Source: JAYUHK01 sp043767025
GTDB taxonomy: Bacteria > Bacteroidota > Bacteroidia > Chitinophagales > Saprospiraceae
Assembly (NCBI GenBank): GCA_043767025.1
Contig: JAYUHK010000101.1
Coordinates: 1 to 17,078 of the forward strand
Direction of reading: 5' to 3'
Length of the DNA stretch: 17,078 nt
The translations under genes were made by a program, and so were the position numbers. Under the pieces are notes generated by a model. It did no database searches, was not told where the DNA came from, and worked only from the letters and a program-made list of their open reading frames with translations. This document shows, piece after piece, positions 7,801 to 13,599 of this stretch (positions within the stretch are counted from its first letter, which is position 1; each line of letters starts with the position of its first letter).

Positions 7801-8265
7801 TTTATTTTGAGAAAAATCAATGGCAGTTTTGAAAGGCACGGGCGAAAGTTCGGTAGTCTTTTGCTGGATACTGGCGTTGATGAGTTCGGCTTGCGCGCTG
7901 CTGTACGACTGCTTTTTGAGTTGGAGAATATTGAGCAACTTATCTTTTACGTTTCCGAAGTGGCTGCCGATGATTTGGGCTGCTTGCTCGTGGCTGATGA
8001 CCGAGCCGAGCCGAAAGTAATGCAGCAACGGCAACGCCACCCAAGCCGTAAGTGCGGTAGCACTCACGCCGAGAAACGAAAAAAACAGGAGTTTGCGGAC
8101 GCTGGTGCTGAAATAAAAATTGTATTCCAAGACGTTGAAAGCAACAAAAAGGGCTAAAATGAGCGCGACGCTGTACAATCCGCCGCGAATCAGTTGATTG
8201 ACGTAATATTTGCGAATGAACTGGTCGAGTTTTTCTACGAGCAGTTGGTAATTATCTTTTATCAT
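4873..8265 (-). CDS. DUF4175-type large coiled-coil membrane protein
   Basis: A 1130-residue protein resembling the Bacteroidota DUF4175 family; no biochemical function is known to me. Residues 1-26 (MIKDNYQLLVEKLDQFIRKYY...) precede membrane segments at about 27-47, 60-82 and 158-176. An extracytoplasmic beta-rich region follows to about residue 490, and then a Lys/Glu/Gln-rich coiled coil (about 500-800) with many LEKLxxxQ-type repeats. A Gly/Lys/Asp tract with GKDGKDGKEGGKDGGKDG lies around 915-990, and a charged helical tail follows. The ATG at 8265 is preferred over an in-frame TTG at 8319: the family start fits, and a TAACTTTG promoter element lies between them, placing the TTG upstream of the transcript. 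A structural or envelope role is inference. Confidence 0.82.
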   Translation of the reverse strand: MIKDNYQLLVEKLDQFIRKYYVNQLIRGGLYSVALILALFVAFNVLEYNFYFSTSVRKLLFFSFLGVSATALTAWVALPLLHYFRLGSVISHEQAAQIIGSHFGNVKDKLLNILQLKKQSYSSAQAELINASIQQKTTELSPVPFKTAIDFSQNKKYLRYALPPLALLLFLVWWAPNIIREGSKRLIQNNKEFERAAPFRFVVNKDSLRVVQFGDFKLQVRAEGDVLPNEMFIDVDKVQYRLTKESADVFSYQFNNVQKETDFKLAAGGFGSEPFRLDVLKKPNIEGFAVKLNYPDYTERKDEELENIGDLVLPQGTEITWAFNAKNTDQVTLQFENGAAQGAKKFGDDLFSFERKAATNERYRVFISNKNLPHADSVAYSLSVVPDLHPTINVEKFTDSTSAAAGKVFFFAGDAADDYGLRSLSFNYRVKDAGGKEGQSVSVPLQKPAGKQIQYKHTFDVRDLNLKPGEEVTYYFEVFDNDGVNGSKSSRTTLMNYRLPSAEEFQKIEQQNNDEIKKDLETALKESKKVQEELKRLREKLLQQKEMDWQTRKELEKLLARQKELDKQIEDAKKNFQENLKNQQEFSKPDEKLLEKQEKLEKLFNELQNDETKKLMMQIQEMLQKLEKDQALEKMENMKLNNDEMHMEMDRMLELFKQLEMEQKQQETIEKLQEMAKQQEELSKDTDKSEKPQEQLEKKQEELNKKFEDLKKDLKDLEKKNQDLENKKDLGLDKEKEKEAEQNMKESQQDMKQKENKKAAKKQKKAAENMKDMANSMQQKKESEEQEQAEEDLKAMRQLLENLVGLSFDQEKVMGDFNATPINTPRYVELIQRQYKLKDDFGLIKDSLQALSKRVVQIESFVTEKISEITGNMEGGLKHLEERQKSEAADQQQRTMKNVNDLALMLSESMDQMQQQASSSKPGSGSCKKPGGKNPNGKGGKGKVPMDKITQGQKELNEDMKKMGQGMKGGKSGKDGKDGKEGGKDGGKDGSSQEFAKMAAKQSALRRALREIQQDKQEKGQGDKSLQELQDMMDKVETELVNKRLSNETMKRQEDILTRLLEAERAEREREYDNKRKAAVAHEVERKMPPSLEEYLKKREAEIETYKTVSPSLKPFYKNLVEEYYKTLKK

Positions 8266-8306
8266 GTCGGACGGTAATTTTTTATGTTTTCTAACAAGAG
8301 CGAGAA

Positions 8307-8314
8307 CAAAGTTA
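8307..8314 (-). promoter_or_regulatory. Promoter -7 element for the DUF4175-type gene
   Basis: The + strand CAAAGTTA reads TAACTTTG on the minus strand, a perfect TAnnTTTG. The expected start near 8300 gives a leader of about 35 nt to the ATG at 8265. No good TTG is found at the usual -33 distance, so this is a partial match. Confidence 0.5.
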
Positions 8315-8403
8315 AGCAAAAAACCTTTTAAAGCGGCTTTTTGTTGAGATTCAATGGCGTTTTTTGATTAAAATTTGGCTGCGGCTGTCTAAAATGCGTT
8401 GAA

Positions 8404-8446
8404 TAAGGAATGAAGAAAAAATAAGTAGTTTATTTTAGACGCGTTC
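8404..8446 (-). repeat. Hairpin repeat family E, short copy
   Basis: Read on the minus strand it is GAACGCGTCTAAAATAAACT, ACTTATTTTTTCTTCATTCC, TTA: the two ends of long copy 2 fused at the shared TACTT, almost without mismatch. It forms its own small hairpin (AAAATAA-ACTAC-TTATTTT). The left end also supplies the stop codon of a short minus-strand frame (stop 8430-8432). Confidence 0.75.
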
Positions 8447-8552
8447 TTAAGTCGTCCAAGTAATGTTTTAGGTTGTATTTTTTTATTGTGTCTGTGGCGC
8501 GCTCAAGGCAAATGAATTTTGCTTTGTCGTAAAAAAAATATGATGGCAACAT
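8430..8552 (-). other. Short open frame, possible gene remnant (40 codons)
   Basis: An ATG at 8552 opens 40 codons (MLPSYFFYDKAKF..., ending HYLDDLRTRLK), stopping inside the short family E element. The frame stays open upstream to about 8651 without an ATG, giving 73 codons stop to stop with protein-like composition (...NTEIGKRCGSVAKIIF...). Immediately upstream, the two other minus-strand frames also read protein-like and each ends in a stop (...KYGVGILK; ...YKNSQKLRK). This fits either a decayed gene with frameshifts or a conserved non-coding element. I do not recognise a family. Confidence 0.25.
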
Positions 8553-8770
8553 ACACTGCTTGAATATTATTTTGGCGACGGATCCGCAACGTTTACCTAT
8601 CTCGGTATTTTGTTCATTTGCGCAGTTTCTGGCTATTTTTATATTTTGAGCCTACTTCATAACGACTGTTCTTTGCTTTTGTTTCGTACTTTTCTACTTC
8701 AATATTCCGACACCATATTTACGGTGGGGTAGTGTCTTGCTTTTCGTGCCAAGAAATCTTTTGGATACGG
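8553..8770. other. Intergenic region without a convincing gene
   Basis: Part of the 652-base gap between the DUF4175-type gene and the restriction-modification genes. No frame is open over a useful length on either strand; the only signal is the broken protein-like reading on the minus strand described for 8430-8552. No tRNA or other known RNA was recognised. Confidence 0.5.
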
Positions 8771-8801
8771 CTTGACCTATTACCATTTTTTCTTACTTTT
8801 G
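8771..8801 (+). promoter_or_regulatory. Bacteroidota-type promoter before the hairpin RNA and R-M genes
   Basis: CTTG (8771-8774), a 19-nt spacer, then TACTTTTG (8794-8801), matching TTG - about 20 nt - TAnnTTTG. The expected transcription start, five to eight bases downstream, falls at 8806-8809, exactly where the hairpin at 8806-8873 begins. It is the only good promoter seen between this point and the methyltransferase start at 8918. Confidence 0.7.
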
Positions 8802-8805
8802 TCCT

Positions 8806-8879
8806 GCGACAATGAGGGCAAAGTATCTTTACATTTATTTGCGCGTAAGTCAAAGGTACGTCCTCGTTGTCGCTTTTTT
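8806..8879 (+). ncRNA. Candidate small RNA or attenuator leader hairpin
   Basis: A 68-base two-part hairpin followed by six Ts. The outer stem GCGACAATGAGG pairs with CCTCGTTGTCGC (12 bp, one G-U). The inner stem GTATCTTT (8823-8830) pairs with AAAGGTAC (8852-8859, one G-U) around a loop of about 21 nt, separated by a small internal loop. With the promoter at 8771-8801 this would give a discrete transcript of about 74 nt, or an attenuator in the leader of the methyltransferase gene 38 bases further on. It lacks a tRNA T-loop and D-arm. No known RNA family was recognised. Confidence 0.5.
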
Positions 8880-8917
8880 CCTATCATACATTTCGCGCCA
8901 CAGCCAGAAATTTTAAG

Positions 8918-9952
8918 ATGCAGTATAAATTTATAGACTTATTCGCAGGAATTGGCGGCTTCAGAAAAGGTTTTGAAGATGCAGGTTTCAAATGCGTATT
9001 CACATCTGAAATAAACCCACAATGCCAACAAGTTTATGAAACAAACTTTGGCGAAAAACCTTTTGGCGATATTACTAAAATTGAACCAATAGACATTCCA
9101 AAATTTGACATTTTATTGGGTGGTTTTCCTTGCCAACCATTTAGTATTTCAGGCAAAAAAATGGGTTTTGAAGATACACGGGGAACTTTATTTTTTGACA
9201 TCTGCCAAATTATTGACACAAAACAACCGAGTGTTGTAGTGTTAGAAAATGTAAAACACTTAATTCATCACGACAAAGGCAGAACTTTTATAATAATCTT
9301 GAATGCCTTAACGGATTTGGGATATAACGTAACGCATAAAATATTAAATGCAAAAGATTTCGGACTTCCACAAAATAGAGAACGAATTTTTATCATTGCA
9401 ACGAAAAAACATTATTTTGACTTTTCAAAGCTCAAACGAAAAAAGAAAGTTATTTTAAGAGATTTTTTAGATACAGAAGGGAATTTTGAATTTATAGATA
9501 AATCGGAATATACTTTAATTGAAACTCCCAAAAAACAAGAAAGTGGGTTGCTATTTGTTGGTTATAGAAATAAAAATATTTGGAAAAAAGGGGTTAGAGA
9601 AAATACAGAACATCTTTCAAGAGTCCATAGACAACCTAATAGGATTTATTCAATAGAAGGAACTCACCCAACAATTCCATCGCAGGAGACGGCAGGAAGA
9701 TTTTTTATTTACATTCCAGAGTTAGACGCAGTCAGAAAACTTACCATCAATGAATGTTATAAAATAATGGGCTTTCAGCCCAACTTTATAAAACATTCAA
9801 ATATTGGAGAACAATATAAACAAATTGGTAACTCTGTTGCAATTCCAGTAATTAGAGCCATTGCAGAAAGTATTAAAGAACAAAACTTATTAATTGATGA
9901 ACCACAAAGACAATTTGTTGGAGATTTACAATCTCTCTTATTCGCTTACTGA
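8918..9952 (+). CDS. Type II DNA (cytosine-5) methyltransferase
   Basis: A 344-residue m5C methyltransferase with the full ordered motif set: I, FIDLFAGIGG (5-14), for AdoMet; IV, GGFPCQPFS, with catalytic C72; VI, ENV (110-112); VIII, QNRERI (152-157); and X, IGNSVA (303-308). The target-recognition stretch lies at about 175-250 and is short; the recognition site cannot be read from it. The ATG at 8918 is chosen because motif I begins five residues later, as is usual; an in-frame TTG at 8867 would start inside the leader hairpin. Its end overlaps the endonuclease start at 9897. The gene is visibly more A/T-rich than its neighbours, consistent with horizontal transfer. Confidence 0.95.
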   Translation: MQYKFIDLFAGIGGFRKGFEDAGFKCVFTSEINPQCQQVYETNFGEKPFGDITKIEPIDIPKFDILLGGFPCQPFSISGKKMGFEDTRGTLFFDICQIIDTKQPSVVVLENVKHLIHHDKGRTFIIILNALTDLGYNVTHKILNAKDFGLPQNRERIFIIATKKHYFDFSKLKRKKKVILRDFLDTEGNFEFIDKSEYTLIETPKKQESGLLFVGYRNKNIWKKGVRENTEHLSRVHRQPNRIYSIEGTHPTIPSQETAGRFFIYIPELDAVRKLTINECYKIMGFQPNFIKHSNIGEQYKQIGNSVAIPVIRAIAESIKEQNLLIDEPQRQFVGDLQSLLFAY

Positions 9953-10352
9953 TATAAAAAATGTGAACAAAGAAACCAAAGATTTCATCAAATCTATTGG
10001 GGAAAAGATAAACACCCAAAAAGGTGTTTTTACTGTTTTGGTTACTTTAATTACGCACAAAATCATTGACCCAAAGCAAGACATTAGAAAGCATCAAACA
10101 AGTATGAAAGGTGGTTTTTCGGGTCGTTCAATTGATTTTACACACATTACGCCAACATTAAAAGAACTTGGCTTACCGTCTATGGCTGAAAGTGGTTGGC
10201 TTACTCGTTCATTAGAACAGCCTTATCCTTACAACTTGGATTACAATGGAAAAATTAGCAACAAAGTTGTGAAAGAAGCATTTTTAAATGTTCTTGACTT
10301 TGTTGAAAAAAATCCAACTTCTGCAAAAAATGTACTTCGACCCTATTATTGA
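9897..10352 (+). CDS. Restriction endonuclease, N-terminal part (frame-disrupted)
   Basis: A 151-residue frame from an ATG at 9897, overlapping the methyltransferase 3' end by 56 bases, as is common in type II operons. It contains KGGFSGRSIDFTHITPTLKELGLPSMAESGWLTRSLEQPYPYNLDY, typical of the N-terminal half of a type II enzyme, but no catalytic motif. It stops at TGA 10350-10352, directly where the next frame takes over. Together the two frames would make about 367 residues, a normal size for one enzyme. The two parts are therefore most likely one gene broken by a 1-base frameshift between about 10307 and 10352. A natural two-subunit enzyme or programmed frameshifting are alternatives. Confidence 0.7.
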   Translation: MNHKDNLLEIYNLSYSLTDIKNVNKETKDFIKSIGEKINTQKGVFTVLVTLITHKIIDPKQDIRKHQTSMKGGFSGRSIDFTHITPTLKELGLPSMAESGWLTRSLEQPYPYNLDYNGKISNKVVKEAFLNVLDFVEKNPTSAKNVLRPYY

Positions 10353-10999
10353 GCGAAGCAATAAATTCAAAGAATGATGCACTTGTTGATATTATTCCTT
10401 TAGAAAATCCCGAGAAACTTACAATTGAAAAAATCATTTTAGCGTTAGACGAGCATTTTAGAACAAAATATGATACTCAAGGCGGCTCAAAACTTCCAGT
10501 TTTGGCATTTTTTGCAATCTACAAAAGTTTGATCAACGAAATTGGGAGATACAAAGAATGTACTTTGGCTGAAATGGGAAGTCATACAGCATCAGACAGA
10601 ACTTCAAAATCGGCAGGCGACATAGAAATTTTCAAAAAGAAAAACTTATTTGAAGCAATTGAAATCAAACTTGACAAAGCAATTGATGCAACAATGGTAC
10701 GAATTGCCATTGAAAAAATTGCACGTTACAACCCAGACAGATATTACATTTTGTCTTATATAGGCATCAAAGAAACCGACAAATTAGAAATTGCCGACTT
10801 GATAGACGAACTAAAATTAGAACACGGTTGCCAAATTATTATAAATGGACTTTTGCCGACAATCAAATACTATTTGCGTTTGATTACTTCATTGGACGAA
10901 TTTATTGGCAATTATAACAAGTTGGTTCAAAAAGACAGCGAAATAAAGAAAATTCACAAACAAAAGTGGAACGAATTAATAGACAAACACTTGAAATAA
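10349..10999 (+). CDS. Restriction endonuclease, C-terminal catalytic part (frame-disrupted)
   Basis: A 216-residue frame that can begin at TTG 10349, overlapping the previous stop by four bases (TTGA). It carries the likely nuclease core: D91 in SAGDIEIF and E105-I-K107 in FEAIEIKL, spacing D-x13-E-x-K, a PD-(D/E)xK-type active site. Upstream is QGGSKLPVLAFFAIYKSLINEIGRY, and SHTASDRTSKS just before the active site may bind DNA. The layout is loosely reminiscent of SacI-type enzymes, but I cannot assign the family or the site. It lacks a convincing start of its own, which supports a frameshifted single gene. Whether active enzyme is made is uncertain. Confidence 0.75.
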   Translation: MSEAINSKNDALVDIIPLENPEKLTIEKIILALDEHFRTKYDTQGGSKLPVLAFFAIYKSLINEIGRYKECTLAEMGSHTASDRTSKSAGDIEIFKKKNLFEAIEIKLDKAIDATMVRIAIEKIARYNPDRYYILSYIGIKETDKLEIADLIDELKLEHGCQIIINGLLPTIKYYLRLITSLDEFIGNYNKLVQKDSEIKKIHKQKWNELIDKHLK

Positions 11000-11071
11000 T
11001 CTCCCAACCGTCCAGTTCGCTAAAGCAAGACGGGCAGAAATGCCATTAAAACATTTAAAAACTCGACAATT

Positions 11072-11989
11072 ATGAAATACTCTACGATTTTTAAGAGTGC
11101 GGTTACAATCTTTCTTACACTTCTGGTGTTTGCTGCCGACTTGCAGGGACAAGCGGCTTCCGACACTGCGAAAGTAAAAAAATACCAAGCAAAAGCACCT
11201 AAAACACAACCTTTCGGACAAGAAGCATTTACCGAAACCAACAAAACGGTAATCAGATGGACGGGAAATGCGGGTTTTTTAATCAACAGTCATGGCACGA
11301 CTATCATGGTAGATCCGCTTTTGAAAGACTTCGATATGCCTGTTATGATTGATTACCCAATCGCAGCAAAAGACGTTCCGCATCTGGACGCAGTGCTAAT
11401 TACGCACAGCGACAATGACCATTTTAGTATTCCTACCAACAAGGATTTGGCACCGCACACGAAAGAATTTCATTCGACCATTTATGTGGATTCTTTGATG
11501 AAAAACTTGGGTTGGAACTCTTTTGGACATAAAATAGGCGAAACTTTCAACGTCAAAAATATACACATTCAGCTATCAGCAGCCGACCACCAATGGCAAA
11601 ACGCCTATAAAGGCGCAGCAAATCGTTTTTTTGAAAAAGAAGATTGTGCAGGCTTTTTGATTGCCACGCCAGACGGGACTGTTTGGGCGCAGGGCGACTC
11701 CAAACTACTTCCCGAACACTTGACAATGACACCGCCAGACGCTATTTTGTTCGATTTTTCTGACAGCGAATGGCATTTTACGTTAGCTGGTGCCGTAAAA
11801 ATAGCCAACGCATATCCCAACACCCCTCTTTTACTTTCGCACTGGGGAACGGTCGATGCACCTGATTTTGCGCCATTCAATGCAGACCCCGACGAGCTAA
11901 AAAAGCGAATTGACAATCCAAGCCGGATTGTGTTGCTCGCACCCGGACAGCCCTACACGCTTCTACCTTTGGCGAAAAACAAGAAGTAA
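11072..11989 (+). CDS. Secreted metallo-beta-lactamase-fold hydrolase
   Basis: A 305-residue protein with an N-terminal signal segment (about residues 1-27, hydrophobic VTIFLTLLVFAADLQGQA) and an MBL fold of the UlaG/beta-lactamase-superfamily type. The metal motif is ITHSDNDHFS (H112, D114, D116, H117). The second His of the usual HxHxDH is Asp. Other probable ligands are H in SAADHQW, D in WAQGDSK and H in LLLSHWG. Export to the periplasm is inferred from the signal. Such proteins cleave esters, lactones or phosphodiesters; the substrate is unknown. It starts 72 bases after the restriction gene but has neighbour-like base composition, so it is probably outside the R-M island. Confidence 0.82.
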   Translation: MKYSTIFKSAVTIFLTLLVFAADLQGQAASDTAKVKKYQAKAPKTQPFGQEAFTETNKTVIRWTGNAGFLINSHGTTIMVDPLLKDFDMPVMIDYPIAAKDVPHLDAVLITHSDNDHFSIPTNKDLAPHTKEFHSTIYVDSLMKNLGWNSFGHKIGETFNVKNIHIQLSAADHQWQNAYKGAANRFFEKEDCAGFLIATPDGTVWAQGDSKLLPEHLTMTPPDAILFDFSDSEWHFTLAGAVKIANAYPNTPLLLSHWGTVDAPDFAPFNADPDELKKRIDNPSRIVLLAPGQPYTLLPLAKNKK

Positions 11990-12037
11990 CAATAATATTC
12001 TGAAAAACAAGCGGCGATATATTATTTTTTTCCACAC

Positions 12038-13261
12038 TCAATTTTTTACGTCCAATGCGTCGCGAATACCGTTTCCCAGCAGGTTGAAAGCAAGCACCAA
12101 GAGCATAATCGCAAGAGCGGGAACGATGGTCAATGCTGGTTTTCCACTCAAAACGTAGCCGTAATTTTCGTTCAGCAGCGTTCCCCACGACGGTTGCGGC
12201 GGCTGAATCCCAAACCCCAAATAACTCAAACCCGCCTCCACGAGGATAGCCGTAGCAAAATTCGCCGCCGCTACCACCGCCACCGTAGCAGATACGTTGG
12301 GCAGAATATGCCGAAATAAAATTCTTGCATCTCCGAACCCCAGACTCCGAGCCGCTTCCACAAACTGTACCTTGCGCAGCGCAGCCACCTGTCCGCGCAC
12401 CAAGCGAGCCACGTCCACCCACATCGTAAGTCCCACAGCGATGTAGATATTGCTGGCGTTGCGACCAACCGCCATCACGATTGCAAACACCAAAAGCAAC
12501 GTCGGAATAGACCACACCGTATTGATGAGCCATACGATAAGGTCGTCGGTGCGTCCGCCCGCGTAGCCCGCAATCGCCCCCAAAGTCACCCCGAGCAGCA
12601 AAGAAATGAAAACAGCAATGCAGCCCACCAACAACGAAATGCGCACGCCAAGTATCAGACGGCTCAACATACAGCGTCCGAAAGCATCGGTGCCGAGCCA
12701 AAAAGTACGGCTCGTAATTTGCTCTTGAATTATTTTTTTTTGTAAAAAAAACGCAGGCGGAGTCGTAGATAAGCTACCATCTTGACCCAAAAACTCAAAA
12801 CCGCCGTTCTCTATTTTTTTTATCTTCGCTGGGGCAGCCGACATCGGAAACAAAACCTGCACGAGATGAAAACCAACCGTGTCGCCAGCGAAAGCGATGC
12901 CTGTTTGCTCGTCCGCGCCCGCCCATTTTTCGATAAAAATAGAATCATTTTTAAAAAAATAAGATTGAAAAGAAAAGCGTTTGTAGTCCGAAACCTTACC
13001 GCCCCAAAGGGTTGCGGAAAAACTTTGTGGGTCGCTGTCGCCCGTCCGTCTTGTGCAAACCGATAATTGCTGCGTCCGAAAGGCAGGAGCTTGAAGAGCA
13101 ATATCTACGGACTGTTCGTTGGCGTTGGGCGAGCCGTCGGGCGCGATGAAGTAGGCAAAAATAGCCACCAAAAATGCTACGGTAATCATCGCCAAGCTCA
13201 ACGCCGCCGACGGATTGCGAATCAATTTTCTTAAAAAATGTGTTCTTTCAGGCTCGCTCAT
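12038..13261 (-). CDS. DppC-like peptide/nickel ABC transporter permease
   Basis: A 407-residue permease of the binding-protein-dependent DppC/OppC class, which with a DppB-type partner forms the inner-membrane channel for peptides or nickel. TM1 lies at about residues 19-40. The family block GTDAFGRCMLSRLILGVRISLLVG starts near 190 and is followed by about five membrane segments. The EAA loop that contacts the ATPase is EAARSLGFGDARILFRHILPN (about 303-323), and the C-terminus has GLSYLGFGIQPPQPSWG. A periplasmic insert of about 140 residues separates TM1 from the core, larger than in E. coli DppC. The ATG at 13261 is chosen because upstream codons look non-coding. No DppB, binding protein or ATPase is adjacent. 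Confidence 0.9.
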   Translation of the reverse strand: MSEPERTHFLRKLIRNPSAALSLAMITVAFLVAIFAYFIAPDGSPNANEQSVDIALQAPAFRTQQLSVCTRRTGDSDPQSFSATLWGGKVSDYKRFSFQSYFFKNDSIFIEKWAGADEQTGIAFAGDTVGFHLVQVLFPMSAAPAKIKKIENGGFEFLGQDGSLSTTPPAFFLQKKIIQEQITSRTFWLGTDAFGRCMLSRLILGVRISLLVGCIAVFISLLLGVTLGAIAGYAGGRTDDLIVWLINTVWSIPTLLLVFAIVMAVGRNASNIYIAVGLTMWVDVARLVRGQVAALRKVQFVEAARSLGFGDARILFRHILPNVSATVAVVAAANFATAILVEAGLSYLGFGIQPPQPSWGTLLNENYGYVLSGKPALTIVPALAIMLLVLAFNLLGNGIRDALDVKN

Positions 13262-13277
13262 AGTCCGTTTTTTCTTA

Positions 13278-13285
13278 CAAAAGTA
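13278..13285 (-). promoter_or_regulatory. Promoter -7 element for the DppC-like gene
   Basis: The + strand CAAAAGTA reads TACTTTTG on the minus strand, a perfect TAnnTTTG. A TTG lies upstream at 13303-13305, but with only 17 nt of spacing. The leader would be about 10 nt, consistent with the ATG at 13261 rather than any upstream start. Confidence 0.5.
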
Positions 13286-13414
13286 AAAAAATAGCCCAAC
13301 TTCAAGCAGCTTTTTTTTTATTTTAGACCAAAACCTAACTACTGTTTGTAAAGTTATTTTATCTTCGTGCGGGATTTTTGACTCCAATTTTAAAAAAAAA
13401 ATGGAATAGCCTCC

Positions 13415-13428
13415 TTTAGACGCGTTCC
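13415..13428 (-). repeat. Family E left-end fragment
   Basis: The minus strand reads GGAACGCGTCTAAA, identical to the left end of family E, but the rest of the element is missing. It sits 14 bases from the third R1 copy. It may be a truncated element; at 14 bases a chance match is unlikely but possible. Confidence 0.45.
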
Positions 13429-13441
13429 TTATCCACATTTC

Positions 13442-13550
13442 ATAAGTTCATGCACTTAAATAGATGACATTTAATATTCGACATAATTCGTTGATTTTCA
13501 ATAGTTTATGATGACTAAAAATTAAAAACTAAAAACTTATAACTACTTAT
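13442..13550 (+). repeat. Dispersed repeat R1, copy 3
   Basis: Nearly identical to copy 1 through the core (CACTTAAATAGATGACATTT to TTTATGATGACT), with one base missing in ACTCAAAATT. The ends are ATAAGTT on the left and AACTTAT / ACTTAT on the right. Like copy 1 it stands just upstream of a + strand gene, here the M1 peptidase at 13600, so it may contribute to its promoter. No reading frame is visible in it. Confidence 0.8.
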
Positions 13551-13599
13551 TCATTTTTTAGATACACTTCTAAAATTCATTTTTTTTATACTATTTTTG

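Noticed and set aside
8806..8873. tRNA-like ends (GCGACAA...TTGTCGC)
   Set aside because: The 7-bp acceptor-like pairing is there, but there is no TTCRA T-loop, no D-arm and no anticodon stem of normal size; it folds better as a two-part hairpin with a T-tract.
11991..12031. AATAATAT / ATATTATT hairpin followed by Ts after the MBL gene
   Set aside because: An AT-only 8-bp stem with a 20-nt loop is not convincing as a terminator.
13592..13599. TATTTTTG, a perfect TAnnTTTG promoter element before the M1 peptidase
   Set aside because: It directly abuts the ATG at 13600, so the transcript would begin inside the coding region and miss the signal peptide start; probably chance in A/T-rich DNA.
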